This document shows positions 16,644-23,902 of a stretch of 36,817 nucleotides of DNA, one piece after another (position 1 is the stretch's first letter; every line of letters starts with the position of its first letter). This DNA comes from Candidatus Goldiibacteriota bacterium. GTDB lineage: Bacteria; Oederibacteriota; JAAXVQ01. The stretch spans positions 1 through 36,817 of the forward strand of contig JAGVPM010000142.1 in NCBI GenBank assembly GCA_020052235.1, read 5' to 3'. Both the position numbers and the translations under genes were made by a program. The notes beneath the pieces were generated by a model. It ran no database searches, had not been told where the DNA came from, and saw only the letters and a program-made list of their open reading frames with translations.

Positions 16644-17085
16644 GTTGGTTCAAGAAATAAATTATGAATTAGGCCAGCTCCGCCGATTGGGAGAAATCGC
16701 CGGACAGCTCTCGTCAATTAAAGTTGCAGAACGTCAATCCTGGGATTCGGCGGCCGCGGCCAAATATATTTCGGACCTGGTGCTTGGTTTGGAAAACCTT
16801 TGTAAGCGGCGTAACGTCGCATTGGGGCGAGTGATTACCGAAGGGCCGGACTCCCATCAGAATTTATTGGATGATTTTCTACAAGACAAGGCACTCGGGG
16901 GAAAACTCCCGCCTGAAATCGCCACACGGCTTAAGAAATACCTGCGCTTTCGTCATCGTTTTGTTCATGGTTATGGTCACGAGATCAACTGGGAGATCAT
17001 CGACGAGCCGTTGAGACTCCTGCCGGAAACCGTTTCGTTGCTTTCGGATATTTGGGAAACTTGGATACGCGAATTGCCTGCTTAA
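16630..17085 (+). CDS. hepT: HepT-like HEPN ribonuclease toxin
   Basis: ATG 16630 with GGAAGAG upstream; the earlier in-frame start at 16576 lies within mntA and is unlikely. The all-helical 151-residue protein contains the HEPN signature in RFRHRFVHGYG: R, four residues, H, then G-Y, matching the RX4HXY motif in which the Arg/His form the RNase site and the Tyr is the AMP-acceptor in studied HepT proteins. It is paired with the nucleotidyltransferase just upstream. Expected activity is tRNA or mRNA cleavage when released from its antitoxin. Confidence 0.87.
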   Translation: MNKDRLVQEINYELGQLRRLGEIAGQLSSIKVAERQSWDSAAAAKYISDLVLGLENLCKRRNVALGRVITEGPDSHQNLLDDFLQDKALGGKLPPEIATRLKKYLRFRHRFVHGYGHEINWEIIDEPLRLLPETVSLLSDIWETWIRELPA

Positions 17086-17250
17086 CCCCAAGATCGGCTT
17101 GCCTTTTTAATTGATAGCATTCAGGAATGCAACAGGGGCGGGCGGCGTATTTTAATAAGTTCTTACCTGAAATGTTTCAGATAGCTACAGAACATTGAAT
17201 GAATTGTCCTCTGGAATTTTATTGGGTTGCCTTTTTCCCTGTTTTAAAAA

Positions 17251-17301
17251 ACTTTATAAAGTAATGCACATATTGACAAACTTTATAAAGTTGTGTATGT
17301 T
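17251..17301 (+). promoter_or_regulatory. Promoter and twin palindromic operator of the HTH-Fic gene
   Basis: Two identical 12-base palindromes ACTTTATAAAGT lie at 17251-17262 and 17280-17291 (29 bases start to start). Between and around them, TTGACA (17273-17278), a 17-base spacer and TATGTT (17296-17301) make a promoter whose predicted start coincides with the ATG at 17308. The second palindrome fills the spacer, so a bound repressor would block the promoter. The stretch 17086-17250 before it shows only a short hairpin (17117-17130). Confidence 0.75.
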
Positions 17302-17307
17302 TGCCGT

Positions 17308-18225
17308 ATGACTATAAAGGAACAATTATCCCTGATTTCTAAGGTGTCGGGCAAGACGCAGGAGAAACTTGCGGTTGAGTTGAAAGTTTCCTTCCCGACG
17401 CTTAACAGTTGGATCAACGGCCGGTCTGAGCCGCGCGCTGATGCCCGGCAGCGCATACAGGAACTGTATAGCCGGCTCACAGGGCGGAATGTTGTTCCTG
17501 AAACTGAGCTTGAAGGAAAAAAACGCGCCATACTGCACACTGGCAAACAGTATCTGAATTTGGTTAAGCTGCTGCATACCCGTAAAGACCTGTATGACCA
17601 ATTTCTTTTGTCTCTGACCTATAATACCAACCGTATTGAAGGCAGCACGCTGACTGAGCCGGAAACTGCGGCGATTTTGTTTCAGAACTCCGCTTTGCCT
17701 GATAAGTCCATTATCGAGCACATGGAAGTTAAAAATCATCAGGCGGCATTCTCCTTGATGATGCAGTCTGCTTCCGCAGGGGAACCAATCACGGAAGAAT
17801 TTGTGCTTAAGCTCCATGCGAAATTGATGAATGGCATTAAAGAAGATGCTGGAATGTATCGCAGGCATGCTGTGCGTATCGCGGGTGCGCATGTGCCAAC
17901 TGCGAATTATATGAAACTCAGCGCACTTATGCCGGAACTGCTGGAGACTATCCGGAAAGGCGATAAAGATATCATTGGTTTTGCAGCGCGCATACATAGC
18001 CGTTTTGAACAGATACATCCATTCTCCGATGGCAATGGACGGGTGGGGCGTTTGTTGTTGTGGGCTATGTTGTTGCAGAAGAATATCGCGCCTGCCATCA
18101 TTGCTCAAGAGAACCGGCGGTACTATATTATGTATTTGAACCAATCGCAATTGCAGGATGATTACAGCCGGTTGGAAGATTTTGTTTGTGACGGGATTTT
18201 GGATGGGTACGCACTGTTGCAGTAA
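17308..18225 (+). CDS. HTH-Fic family protein (putative AMP transferase)
   Basis: ATG 17308 is chosen because the promoter places the transcription start there; GTG 17293 is the only upstream option and would fall in the promoter. Residues 1-55 form an XRE-like helix-turn-helix (KTQEKLAVELKVSFPTLNSWI). From about residue 85 this is a Fic protein. The inhibitory motif TNRIEG (S/TxxxEG) lies near residue 107, before the core. The catalytic motif HPFSDGNGRVGR, near residue 237, is complete. Fic enzymes usually transfer AMP to a hydroxyl of a target protein, and the N-terminal glutamate holds them inactive (class II). The HTH probably binds the adjacent palindromes and represses its own gene. Confidence 0.92.
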   Translation: MTIKEQLSLISKVSGKTQEKLAVELKVSFPTLNSWINGRSEPRADARQRIQELYSRLTGRNVVPETELEGKKRAILHTGKQYLNLVKLLHTRKDLYDQFLLSLTYNTNRIEGSTLTEPETAAILFQNSALPDKSIIEHMEVKNHQAAFSLMMQSASAGEPITEEFVLKLHAKLMNGIKEDAGMYRRHAVRIAGAHVPTANYMKLSALMPELLETIRKGDKDIIGFAARIHSRFEQIHPFSDGNGRVGRLLLWAMLLQKNIAPAIIAQENRRYYIMYLNQSQLQDDYSRLEDFVCDGILDGYALLQ

Positions 18226-18227
18226 AT

Positions 18228-18255
18228 GTAGGGAACAGGCATGCCTGTTCCCTAC
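18228..18255. repeat. GTAGGG-type palindromic repeat, perfect 28-bp copy
   Basis: The 28 bases from GTAGGGAACAGGCA to its exact reverse complement form a perfect palindrome. It occupies nearly all of the short gap between the convergent Fic and thiF-thiE genes, so it may serve as a bidirectional transcript end. Confidence 0.9.
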
Positions 18256-18263
18256 GGAAACAA

Positions 18264-19574
18264 TCAATCCTCTGCGTTCTCTGCGCCTCTGCGGTGTGTG
18301 CGGTGTGGCTGTTTACGAATTATGCTCTTCAGCCGCATAACTTTTTCAGCAATATCCTCCGCTCCCACAATTTCCGTAACCAAAGCCACGCAAGTCGCTC
18401 CATGCCGCACCACATCCGCGAGGTTGTGCTCCTTAATCCCACCAATGGCCACGAAGGGAATGGTTGCATTTTTCCGCGCATAGTCGAGGTACTCCAATCC
18501 CACGGCCGCGCAAACGTTGACCTTAGTTTGCGTTGTATACAGCGGCCCCACGCCAATATAATCCGCACCGCGTTTGATGGCAGCTTGTAGTTGCGCTGGT
18601 GAGTGCGTGGAGAGGCCGATGATTTTTTCATGTCCTAGGATGGCCCGGACGGATTCTATGGGCAGATCGTCTTGGCCAATATGCACGCCGTCGGCATCCA
18701 CCAGTTGGGCAATGGAGATGTCGTCGTTGATAATGAACGCGGCGTTAAACTTGCGAGTCAGTGCGCGCAAGGTGCGGCACTCAGCCAGTTTTTCCTTCAA
18801 TGATTTTTCCTTTTCGCGGTATTGAATAATTTTAATACCGGCCTGAAGCATTTGTGCGACCACATCTTCGTTGGAACGGCCTAAAGAATATTTCTCAGCA
18901 GTGATGCCGTACAGGTCTGTGGCCAGGAGAGCGGCTTTGGCAGCCAGGGAATGCGGTTTTCGATAGTCGCCTTCCAAGACCCAGGCTAAAACAATATCCG
19001 CTTGCTTGGCAGCCGCGACATTCACGCGCGGCGCCATGGGCGGGATATTGGGAGCCACGCCGGTGGTGAGATCGCCCACGAGGAAAAAGTTTTTAGCCGG
19101 GCGCTGGATGCGGATGCTGTCCGCGTCGCCCCACCCGGCCAAGCCGGAGGCTGAGACCAGCAGTTTATCCGAGTGCCAGTAGGTTTCGGCCAGCATCTTT
19201 TTTTCTGCCACTGTATCAAATGCCTCTACCACTACGGTGCAGGTTTCGAAAATGGCTTTGAGATTTTTGGGGTCCAGGCGCAGGGTGTGGGTCCGGATAT
19301 CCAAATCCGGATTAATGGCCAGCAAGTTGGTCTTGAGAGTATCTGCTTTGGGCAGGCCGAGTTGGTGCAGAAAATAAAATTGCCGGTTTAAATTGGACGC
19401 ATCGATCACATCAAAATCAACCAGCACAAAATGCTTGAAACCGGAACGCGCCAGGAATAAAGCACAGTTGGAACCTAAACCACCGGCTCCGGCTACGCCG
19501 ATCCGGGCAGCTTGGATTTTTTGAAACGTTTTCTCACCCATTCGTTCCAACAGGGATTGCTCAAAAGGATTCAT
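18264..19574 (-). CDS. thiFE: ThiF-ThiE fusion: ThiS adenylyltransferase plus thiamine phosphate synthase
   Basis: The start is ATG 19574 with GGAG eight bases upstream; GTG 19583 abuts that site. Residues about 1-205 are a ThiF/HesA-type E1-like domain (RIGVAGAGGLGSN nucleotide loop, LVDFDVIDASNLNRQFYF, GLPKADTLK). It activates the C-terminal glycine of ThiS with ATP. I see no cysteine in the segment after TTGVAPNIPPMAPR, as in short ThiF forms. Residues about 225-425 are ThiE (IIQYREKEKS, FIINDD, ADGVHIGQDDLP, GLSTHSPAQL, DYIGVGPLYTTQTK). It joins the thiazole and pyrimidine halves into thiamine phosphate. The final residues derive from a dispersed repeat. The fusion places an early and the joining step in one chain. 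Confidence 0.93.
   Translation of the reverse strand: MNPFEQSLLERMGEKTFQKIQAARIGVAGAGGLGSNCALFLARSGFKHFVLVDFDVIDASNLNRQFYFLHQLGLPKADTLKTNLLAINPDLDIRTHTLRLDPKNLKAIFETCTVVVEAFDTVAEKKMLAETYWHSDKLLVSASGLAGWGDADSIRIQRPAKNFFLVGDLTTGVAPNIPPMAPRVNVAAAKQADIVLAWVLEGDYRKPHSLAAKAALLATDLYGITAEKYSLGRSNEDVVAQMLQAGIKIIQYREKEKSLKEKLAECRTLRALTRKFNAAFIINDDISIAQLVDADGVHIGQDDLPIESVRAILGHEKIIGLSTHSPAQLQAAIKRGADYIGVGPLYTTQTKVNVCAAVGLEYLDYARKNATIPFVAIGGIKEHNLADVVRHGATCVALVTEIVGAEDIAEKVMRLKSIIRKQPHRTHRRGAENAED
18269..18296 (-). repeat. CCGCAGAGGCGC-type dispersed repeat forming the end of the ThiF-ThiE frame
   Basis: Reading on the minus strand, CACCGCAGAGGCGCAGAG followed by AACGCAGAGG is the same sequence type as the inverted repeat at 22140-22230. 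It encodes the last residues (HRRGAENAED) of the thiF-thiE product, so the repeat has supplied the stop codon context of that gene. Confidence 0.8.
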
Positions 19575-19596
19575 GCTATGCACTCCGGAAACTGGT

Positions 19597-20898
19597 TTAA
19601 TTCTTCTCGAAAAGCACCACCGAGTTCATGAGATTGCCGTGTTGATTGCCTTGGTTGAGCACCGGGCCCTGTTCGCCGAAGGTGAACGCGCCGATGAAAG
19701 GGGCGTTGCCCAGGGCGGCGTTCAGGGACGGGACGATTTGAGCAATGGATTTTTGCACAGCCAGCATGCTGCCGGCGGAATACAGATGCAGGCCGCCGGC
19801 AATTTGCGTGTTCGTAACACCGGCGTTTTGCAGCGCGAGTTGGACCGTGGCCGCGGAACGGTTGAGCAGGGAGGCTTCATCGCCTTGTAAAAGATAAAGG
19901 GCTTCGCCCTTGGGGACTTCGGCGAAAAGCGTCAGGGCTTTGGTTTGCGGATTCACGGACGCCGGATGCAAGGAAACATACATATCGGTTTGGCCTGAGG
20001 TGAATTTACGCGCCAAGGGATACAGATTGGTTTTGGCTAAAATGGAACCGCCTTGGGCAAAATCATCCTTGATGAGTCCGTTGGTCCATTCATTATAAAT
20101 ATCGGCCGCGGGTTTATTATCGAGGCTTAGCAAGGTACGGCCGTCGGTATTTGCTATGCCGTTTTTAGGTTTTTTGGCCAAAGGATAACCGCTGGCAAAT
20201 GAGTGGGAGATTTTGCCTTGGGTATAGAGGATGACCACGCTGACGCCGGAGCGGATCACTTGGTCATTGGCAAACGTTGCCCACTTGCCTTCCATGGCAT
20301 TGTCAGCAGCGGTGCTGCCGTAGATCGGGGTTTCCTTGCCGAACAGTTCCCGCAGCGCTTCCAGGCTGCGTTCTTCCAAGCCGGGCGTGGTTCCCAGCAA
20401 AATCATCGTGGGTTTGGCTTGCGGCGGGAGCAGGGCTTTTTGCACTGCTTCTTCAGCCGCATCCTTGACCAGGGCGGAAGTCATTTGCGGATCTTTGACA
20501 TTACGCCCGGCAATGCCTATTTTCATTTCCGGGGAAGCCAGGCCCAAAAGCGCCAGAGAGCCTTTTTTGCCCACGTGGACGCCGTCTTTGGTCATGACGC
20601 CGTAGCAGGAGGTGATGCCGAAAACAATACTGCCGGGAATTTGCGTGCGCACGGCGGTCAATAACTTGGTCAGGTCATACCCGGCGGTTGCATACATGAC
20701 CGTTAAATCCGGTGTTGCGATGTTTTTTTTCAAACCGCGAACTGCTTCCTCGGCCGCTTGGGTTTCAGAGTCATTCACGCTCCAGCCATACCCCAAGTCT
20801 GTTTTGGGGGCATGAGGCTTTGCACAACCGGACAGGGTAAGGGCTAAGCTTAAACCGAGGGCAAGCAAAACAGCGGGATAGAGGCGACGTGCGTTCAT
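19597..20898 (-). CDS. FIST-domain lipoprotein in the thiamine cluster
   Basis: ATG 20898 has AGGAGA eight bases upstream. The signal peptide ends in lipobox LTLSGC-A, so the protein is lipid-anchored outside the cytoplasm. Residues about 55-230 match the FIST N domain (LTVMYATAGYDLTKLLTAVR, GSIVFGITSCYGVM, PTMILLGTTPGLEER, PIYGSTAADNA). The remainder matches FIST C (LYLLQGDEASLLNRSAATV, GALYSAGSM-like GLHLYSAGSM, PFIGAFTFGEQGPV). FIST modules are thought to sense small ligands and are usually cytoplasmic parts of chemotaxis or GGDEF proteins. A free-standing lipoprotein between thiH and thiF-thiE suggests sensing or binding of a thiamine-related molecule, which is inference. Confidence 0.85.
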   Translation of the reverse strand: MNARRLYPAVLLALGLSLALTLSGCAKPHAPKTDLGYGWSVNDSETQAAEEAVRGLKKNIATPDLTVMYATAGYDLTKLLTAVRTQIPGSIVFGITSCYGVMTKDGVHVGKKGSLALLGLASPEMKIGIAGRNVKDPQMTSALVKDAAEEAVQKALLPPQAKPTMILLGTTPGLEERSLEALRELFGKETPIYGSTAADNAMEGKWATFANDQVIRSGVSVVILYTQGKISHSFASGYPLAKKPKNGIANTDGRTLLSLDNKPAADIYNEWTNGLIKDDFAQGGSILAKTNLYPLARKFTSGQTDMYVSLHPASVNPQTKALTLFAEVPKGEALYLLQGDEASLLNRSAATVQLALQNAGVTNTQIAGGLHLYSAGSMLAVQKSIAQIVPSLNAALGNAPFIGAFTFGEQGPVLNQGNQHGNLMNSVVLFEKN

Positions 20899-20931
20899 GT
20901 AATTTTCTCCTGTGAAAAATGATTATTTTTT

Positions 20932-20984
20932 TGTAGGGGCGATCCTTGTGATCGCCCGGGGCGAACATAAAGTTTGCCCCTACA
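20932..20984. repeat. GTAGGGG-type palindromic repeat, long copy with two inner hairpins
   Basis: The outer arms TGTAGGGGC (20932-20940) and GCCCCTACA (20976-20984) are complementary. Inside are two further hairpins: GGCGATC with GATCGCC, and GGGGCGAAC with GTTTGCCCC (one wobble). It looks like two repeat units joined. It lies in the gap between thiH and the FIST gene, so it may separate their transcripts. Confidence 0.85.
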
Positions 20985-21017
20985 TTAATGCAATCAAATA
21001 AACGCAATAATTATAAA

Positions 21018-22121
21018 TTACATAGAATGCCAGTCCGTGAAAATCGTTTGATATCCGGCAGCGCGAATGCCTGCCTGCATTTCAGGCACGTTGCGGTGAT
21101 CCGCAATTTCAAATTGTCCTACATTGTCTTCGGGCTGCGTATGTCCCCCAACGGCCGTGCTGGATCCTGCGGACATGCGCGTGATGCCTAAGGGCAAAAC
21201 ATGGTCGCGGAAGGCTACTGTTTCGCGCGTGGAAAGCGTTAGGCCCAGTCTGGGCATAAACAAGCGCGCGGCCAGAATATATTGCACAATGTCCGCATCG
21301 AGCACGGGCCGGATATTTTCAAAGCGGCCCGCATGGGGGCGCAAGCGCGGCAGGGAAAGGCTGACCTCTAAAGCTGGAAACGTGGTTTGCAGGCCGTGGG
21401 CGTGCAAGCCCGTGAAGAAAGCCTCGCGTTGCCATGAGTCCAAGCCCAACAAAGCGCCCAAATTGACGGCGCGGATACTGGCCAGCGCGGCCCGTTCCGG
21501 CGCCAGCAGGCGGTAGTGAAAATCCTTTTTCGGCCCCTTTAAATGCACGCGGCCGTAGATTTCCTCATTATAAGTTTCCTGATACAGTGTCAACTGATCC
21601 ACTCCGGCGGCGATTAAGCGTGCATAGTCGGATTGGTCCGCAGCGTAGATTTCAATGGCAATGGAAAGAAAGTGGTTTTTTAAAATTCGAATACAGTCAA
21701 TCAGGTAATCTACCGTGGCCTTGCCCTTGGCATCTCCGGTCAGGATCAAAATATGGCGGATGCCGTCTTGGGCAATGGCGCGCGCTTCGGTTGCAACTTC
21801 ATCCAGGGTGAGTTGCTTGCGGGGGATTTTGTTTTGCGCATTAAACCCGCAATAGGTGCAGGTGTTGGCGCAAAAATTTGAAAGATACATGGGGGAATAA
21901 AGCAAAATGGTTTTTCCGAAATGCTGCACGGTCAAGGCATGGGCTTTTTGGGCCATGACTTCTAAAAAAGGCCGGGCCGCCGGGGAGAGCAGGGCGGCAT
22001 AGTCATCCGGGGTTAGGAAATTTTTCGCCAAGGCTGCTTGGACGCGTTCGGGAGTGATATTCGCCCAGAAGGCATCCCAGTCGGTGTGGGCATATTTTTC
22101 AAGTTCAGCTTGGATCGCCAT
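21018..22121 (-). CDS. thiH: 2-iminoacetate synthase (tyrosine lyase), thiamine thiazole synthesis
   Basis: Radical SAM enzyme that cleaves tyrosine to give dehydroglycine for the thiazole ring. The SAM-cluster motif is NFCANTCTYCGFN (Cx3Cx2C). Other typical ThiH blocks are LLYSPMYLSN, ILILTGDAKGKATVDYL, YQETYNEEIYGRVHLKGPKK and MSAGSSTAVGGH. At 367 residues it is of normal length, and ATG 22121 has AAAGG upstream. It lies downstream of thiG, separated by an inverted repeat. Organisms with ThiH instead of the oxygen-dependent ThiO are typically anaerobic or facultative. Confidence 0.96.
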   Translation of the reverse strand: MAIQAELEKYAHTDWDAFWANITPERVQAALAKNFLTPDDYAALLSPAARPFLEVMAQKAHALTVQHFGKTILLYSPMYLSNFCANTCTYCGFNAQNKIPRKQLTLDEVATEARAIAQDGIRHILILTGDAKGKATVDYLIDCIRILKNHFLSIAIEIYAADQSDYARLIAAGVDQLTLYQETYNEEIYGRVHLKGPKKDFHYRLLAPERAALASIRAVNLGALLGLDSWQREAFFTGLHAHGLQTTFPALEVSLSLPRLRPHAGRFENIRPVLDADIVQYILAARLFMPRLGLTLSTRETVAFRDHVLPLGITRMSAGSSTAVGGHTQPEDNVGQFEIADHRNVPEMQAGIRAAGYQTIFTDWHSM

Positions 22122-22139
22122 AAGTAACCTTTTGTATTT

Positions 22140-22230
22140 ACCGCAGAGGCGCGGAGGTCGCGGAGAAAATCCTTAAGGACGCAGTTTTTATCTTTTGGGG
22201 ATTTCTCTGCGACCTCTGCGCTTCTGCGGT
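22140..22230. repeat. CCGCAGAGGCGC-type inverted repeat (long imperfect hairpin)
   Basis: The left arm starts ACCGCAGAGGCGCGGAGG (22140) and the right arm ends CTCTGCGCTTCTGCGGT (22230). They pair over about 32 bases with a few mismatches around a 26-base loop. It fills nearly the whole gap between thiG and thiH. A half-copy of the same family sits at 18269-18296. Confidence 0.88.
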
Positions 22231-22236
22231 GAAATT

Positions 22237-23031
22237 TTATCCTTCAGTTTTCTGCGTTAAAAATCCCGTCAAGGGGGACGAGGCTTGCGCCACTTGGCTG
22301 GTGGCCCCTAAGCCCGCCAGGTATGCCCGGCGTCCGGCCCGGATGGCTTCGGCAAATGCCTCGGCAATGGCCACGGGCTGGGGCGACGTTGCAATCGCGG
22401 TATTGAGCAAACACGCGGCCGCCCCCATTTCCATGGCGTCACAAGCATCCGAAGGTTTGCCAATGCCTGCGTCCACAATTACCGGCAGCGTCATTTCGTG
22501 AATGATGATCTCCAGCAATTCACGGGTTTTCAGTCCGCGGTTGGTTCCTATTGGCGCGCCCAAAGGCATCACGGCCGCAGCACCGGCATCGGCTAATTTA
22601 CGCGCCACCACCAAATCCGGGCTTATGTACGGCAGCACAACAAATCCTTCCTTGGCCAAAATCCGGGTAGCTTTGACAGTCTCATCGCCGTCCGGGAGCA
22701 GGTATTTGTTGTCCGCAATTACTTCAATTTTTATCCAGTTGCCGCACCCGGCCTCGCGCGCCAGGTGCGCAATGCGCACGGCTTCTTCGGCATTGCGGGC
22801 GCCGGAGGTATTGGGCAGAAGCTGGACTCCGGCGGGAATATGCGCCAATACATTGTCAGCCGGGGATTGGGCGTGCACGCGGCGCAGGGCAATGGTTATG
22901 ACTTGCGCGCCGGAGCGCTGCATGATTTCAGGGATCATCGCGTCCAGGGCGTATTTACCGCTGCCGATCATGAGCCGGCTGGTTAGACTGCGGCCGCCGA
23001 TGATCAACGCGTCGTTTATCAATTCGGACAT
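22237..23031 (-). CDS. thiG: Thiazole synthase
   Basis: Forms the thiazole phosphate ring from deoxyxylulose phosphate, dehydroglycine and ThiS thiocarboxylate. ATG 23031 follows GGAGG at a normal distance, four bases after the thiS stop; GTG 23046 in frame would overlap thiS. The TIM-barrel protein shows [20 protein letters not shown], the KIEVI lysine segment expected to carry the Schiff base, [10 protein letters not shown], and [17 protein letters not shown]. Length (264 residues) is normal, with a short C-terminal extension. Confidence 0.96.
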   Translation of the reverse strand: MSELINDALIIGGRSLTSRLMIGSGKYALDAMIPEIMQRSGAQVITIALRRVHAQSPADNVLAHIPAGVQLLPNTSGARNAEEAVRIAHLAREAGCGNWIKIEVIADNKYLLPDGDETVKATRILAKEGFVVLPYISPDLVVARKLADAGAAAVMPLGAPIGTNRGLKTRELLEIIIHEMTLPVIVDAGIGKPSDACDAMEMGAAACLLNTAIATSPQPVAIAEAFAEAIRAGRRAYLAGLGATSQVAQASSPLTGFLTQKTEG

Positions 23032-23035
23032 AAAA

Positions 23036-23236
23036 TTAACCTCCACCTACAAAGCGCAGAATTTCCAAGGCATCGTTCTCAGCCAATTTGATGGCGGCCC
23101 ACTCGGGTTGGCGGATAATCGCTCCATTGTATTCGACCACAATCGCGTCAGTCGGGTAGCCCTTAGCTTGCAGAAATTCGGCCAGGTTCATGGTGCGTTC
23201 CAGCGTCTCGCGGACCCCGTTTATGGAAAGGAACAT
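23036..23236 (-). CDS. thiS: Sulfur carrier protein ThiS
   Basis: A 66-residue ubiquitin-fold carrier. ATG 23236 has AGAGGTGA just upstream; the longer frame from 23275 lacks a ribosome-binding site and would extend the conserved start MFLSINGV. The C-terminus ends in Gly-Gly-Gly, as required for adenylation by ThiF and thiocarboxylate formation. It is the first gene of the minus-strand thiamine group thiS-thiG-thiH. I see no TPP riboswitch ahead of it. Confidence 0.93.
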   Translation of the reverse strand: MFLSINGVRETLERTMNLAEFLQAKGYPTDAIVVEYNGAIIRQPEWAAIKLAENDALEILRFVGGG

Positions 23237-23343
23237 GGGATCACCTCTTTCAATTGGGGTATAATACACCAACAAAATGAAATGGAAAGAAGAATTTTAC
23301 AGGTCATCCCCTGAGCGCGTCGTTGGCAAGTTTTGGGAAAAAA

Positions 23344-23372
23344 TTGCTAAAATATAGGAAATGTTGTAGTAT
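23344..23372 (+). promoter_or_regulatory. Probable promoter of the DUF2283 module
   Basis: TTGCTA (23344-23349), a 17-base spacer and TAGTAT (23367-23372). The predicted start is only a few bases before the ATG at 23383, and there is no clear ribosome-binding site, so the message would be nearly leaderless. Confidence 0.5.
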
Positions 23373-23382
23373 CAAAGTTGAT

Positions 23383-23625
23383 ATGAAGACCACACAATAT
23401 TTCCAGTATACTCGAAACCGGTCTGATCGTTCAGATATCAAAGATGAGTGGATAGAGCAAGCGATAATTAAACCTTTAAAGGAAGAAGTTCAAGCGGATG
23501 GCAGAATCAAAAAATGGGTGAAAATTGAGGCCGTGAATAGATTTCTTAGAGTGATTTTACTTGAAGATGGCGAAACTGTGCATAATGCATTTTTTGATAG
23601 AGGGTTCAAGGAGGATAAAGTATGA
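23383..23625 (+). CDS. Small basic protein paired with DUF2283 (putative toxin partner)
   Basis: ATG 23383 gives an 80-residue protein (MKTTQYFQYTRNRSDR..., IKKWVKIEAVNRFLRVILLE, DGETVHNAFFDRGF). This matches a common family of hypothetical proteins found directly before DUF2283 genes. The beta-strand pattern ending in VHNAFFDR loosely recalls RelE/BrnT-like or DUF4258-like toxins, but no catalytic assignment is safe. Base use is more AT-rich than the neighbours, suggesting transfer. It overlaps the next gene by ATGA. Confidence 0.78.
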   Translation: MKTTQYFQYTRNRSDRSDIKDEWIEQAIIKPLKEEVQADGRIKKWVKIEAVNRFLRVILLEDGETVHNAFFDRGFKEDKV

Positions 23626-23828
23626 AAATAAAATATTTTCCAGATACCGATACGGCAAATTTTGAATTTTCAGACATGCCGACGTATGAAACCAAAGAAA
23701 TAAACGAAGATATTTATATTGATCTTGATAAAAACGGAAATTTGGTCAACATGACGATTGAACATGCAAAAGTTAAAGCTGGGTTAACTGAATTTTCGTA
23801 CCAAGAAATAAAAAATAAAGTTGCATAA
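23622..23828 (+). CDS. DUF2283 family protein (putative antitoxin partner)
   Basis: Perfect AAGGAGG at 23608-23614, seven bases before ATG 23622. The 68-residue acidic protein (MKIKYFPDTDTANFEFSDM, TKEINEDIYIDLDKNGNLVN, MTIEHA) fits DUF2283, which has the pattern of a short DUF with a D-x-D...G strand turn. With its strong ribosome-binding site compared with the upstream gene, it would be made in excess, which fits an antitoxin. AT-rich relative to the flanking thi and ileS genes. Function is inferred from pairing only. Confidence 0.82.
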   Translation: MKIKYFPDTDTANFEFSDMPTYETKEINEDIYIDLDKNGNLVNMTIEHAKVKAGLTEFSYQEIKNKVA

Positions 23829-23902
23829 ATGTCCCGTTAGCCTCAAATCCCAATAAAAATATGGATCCGGCATTGGAAACCCGCAATTTAGGAGCAAAAG
23901 TT

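Noticed and set aside
17326-18267. 313-residue minus-strand frame opposite the Fic gene
   Set aside because: The plus strand encodes a clear Fic protein with intact motifs; the opposite frame shows no domain.
23237-23382. TPP riboswitch ahead of thiS
   Set aside because: The conserved CUGAGA-type core and pairing helices are not visible on the minus strand in this short gap.
23829-23902. T-box leader ahead of ileS
   Set aside because: The gap is only 74 bases and contains neither the T-box core nor a terminator/antiterminator pair.
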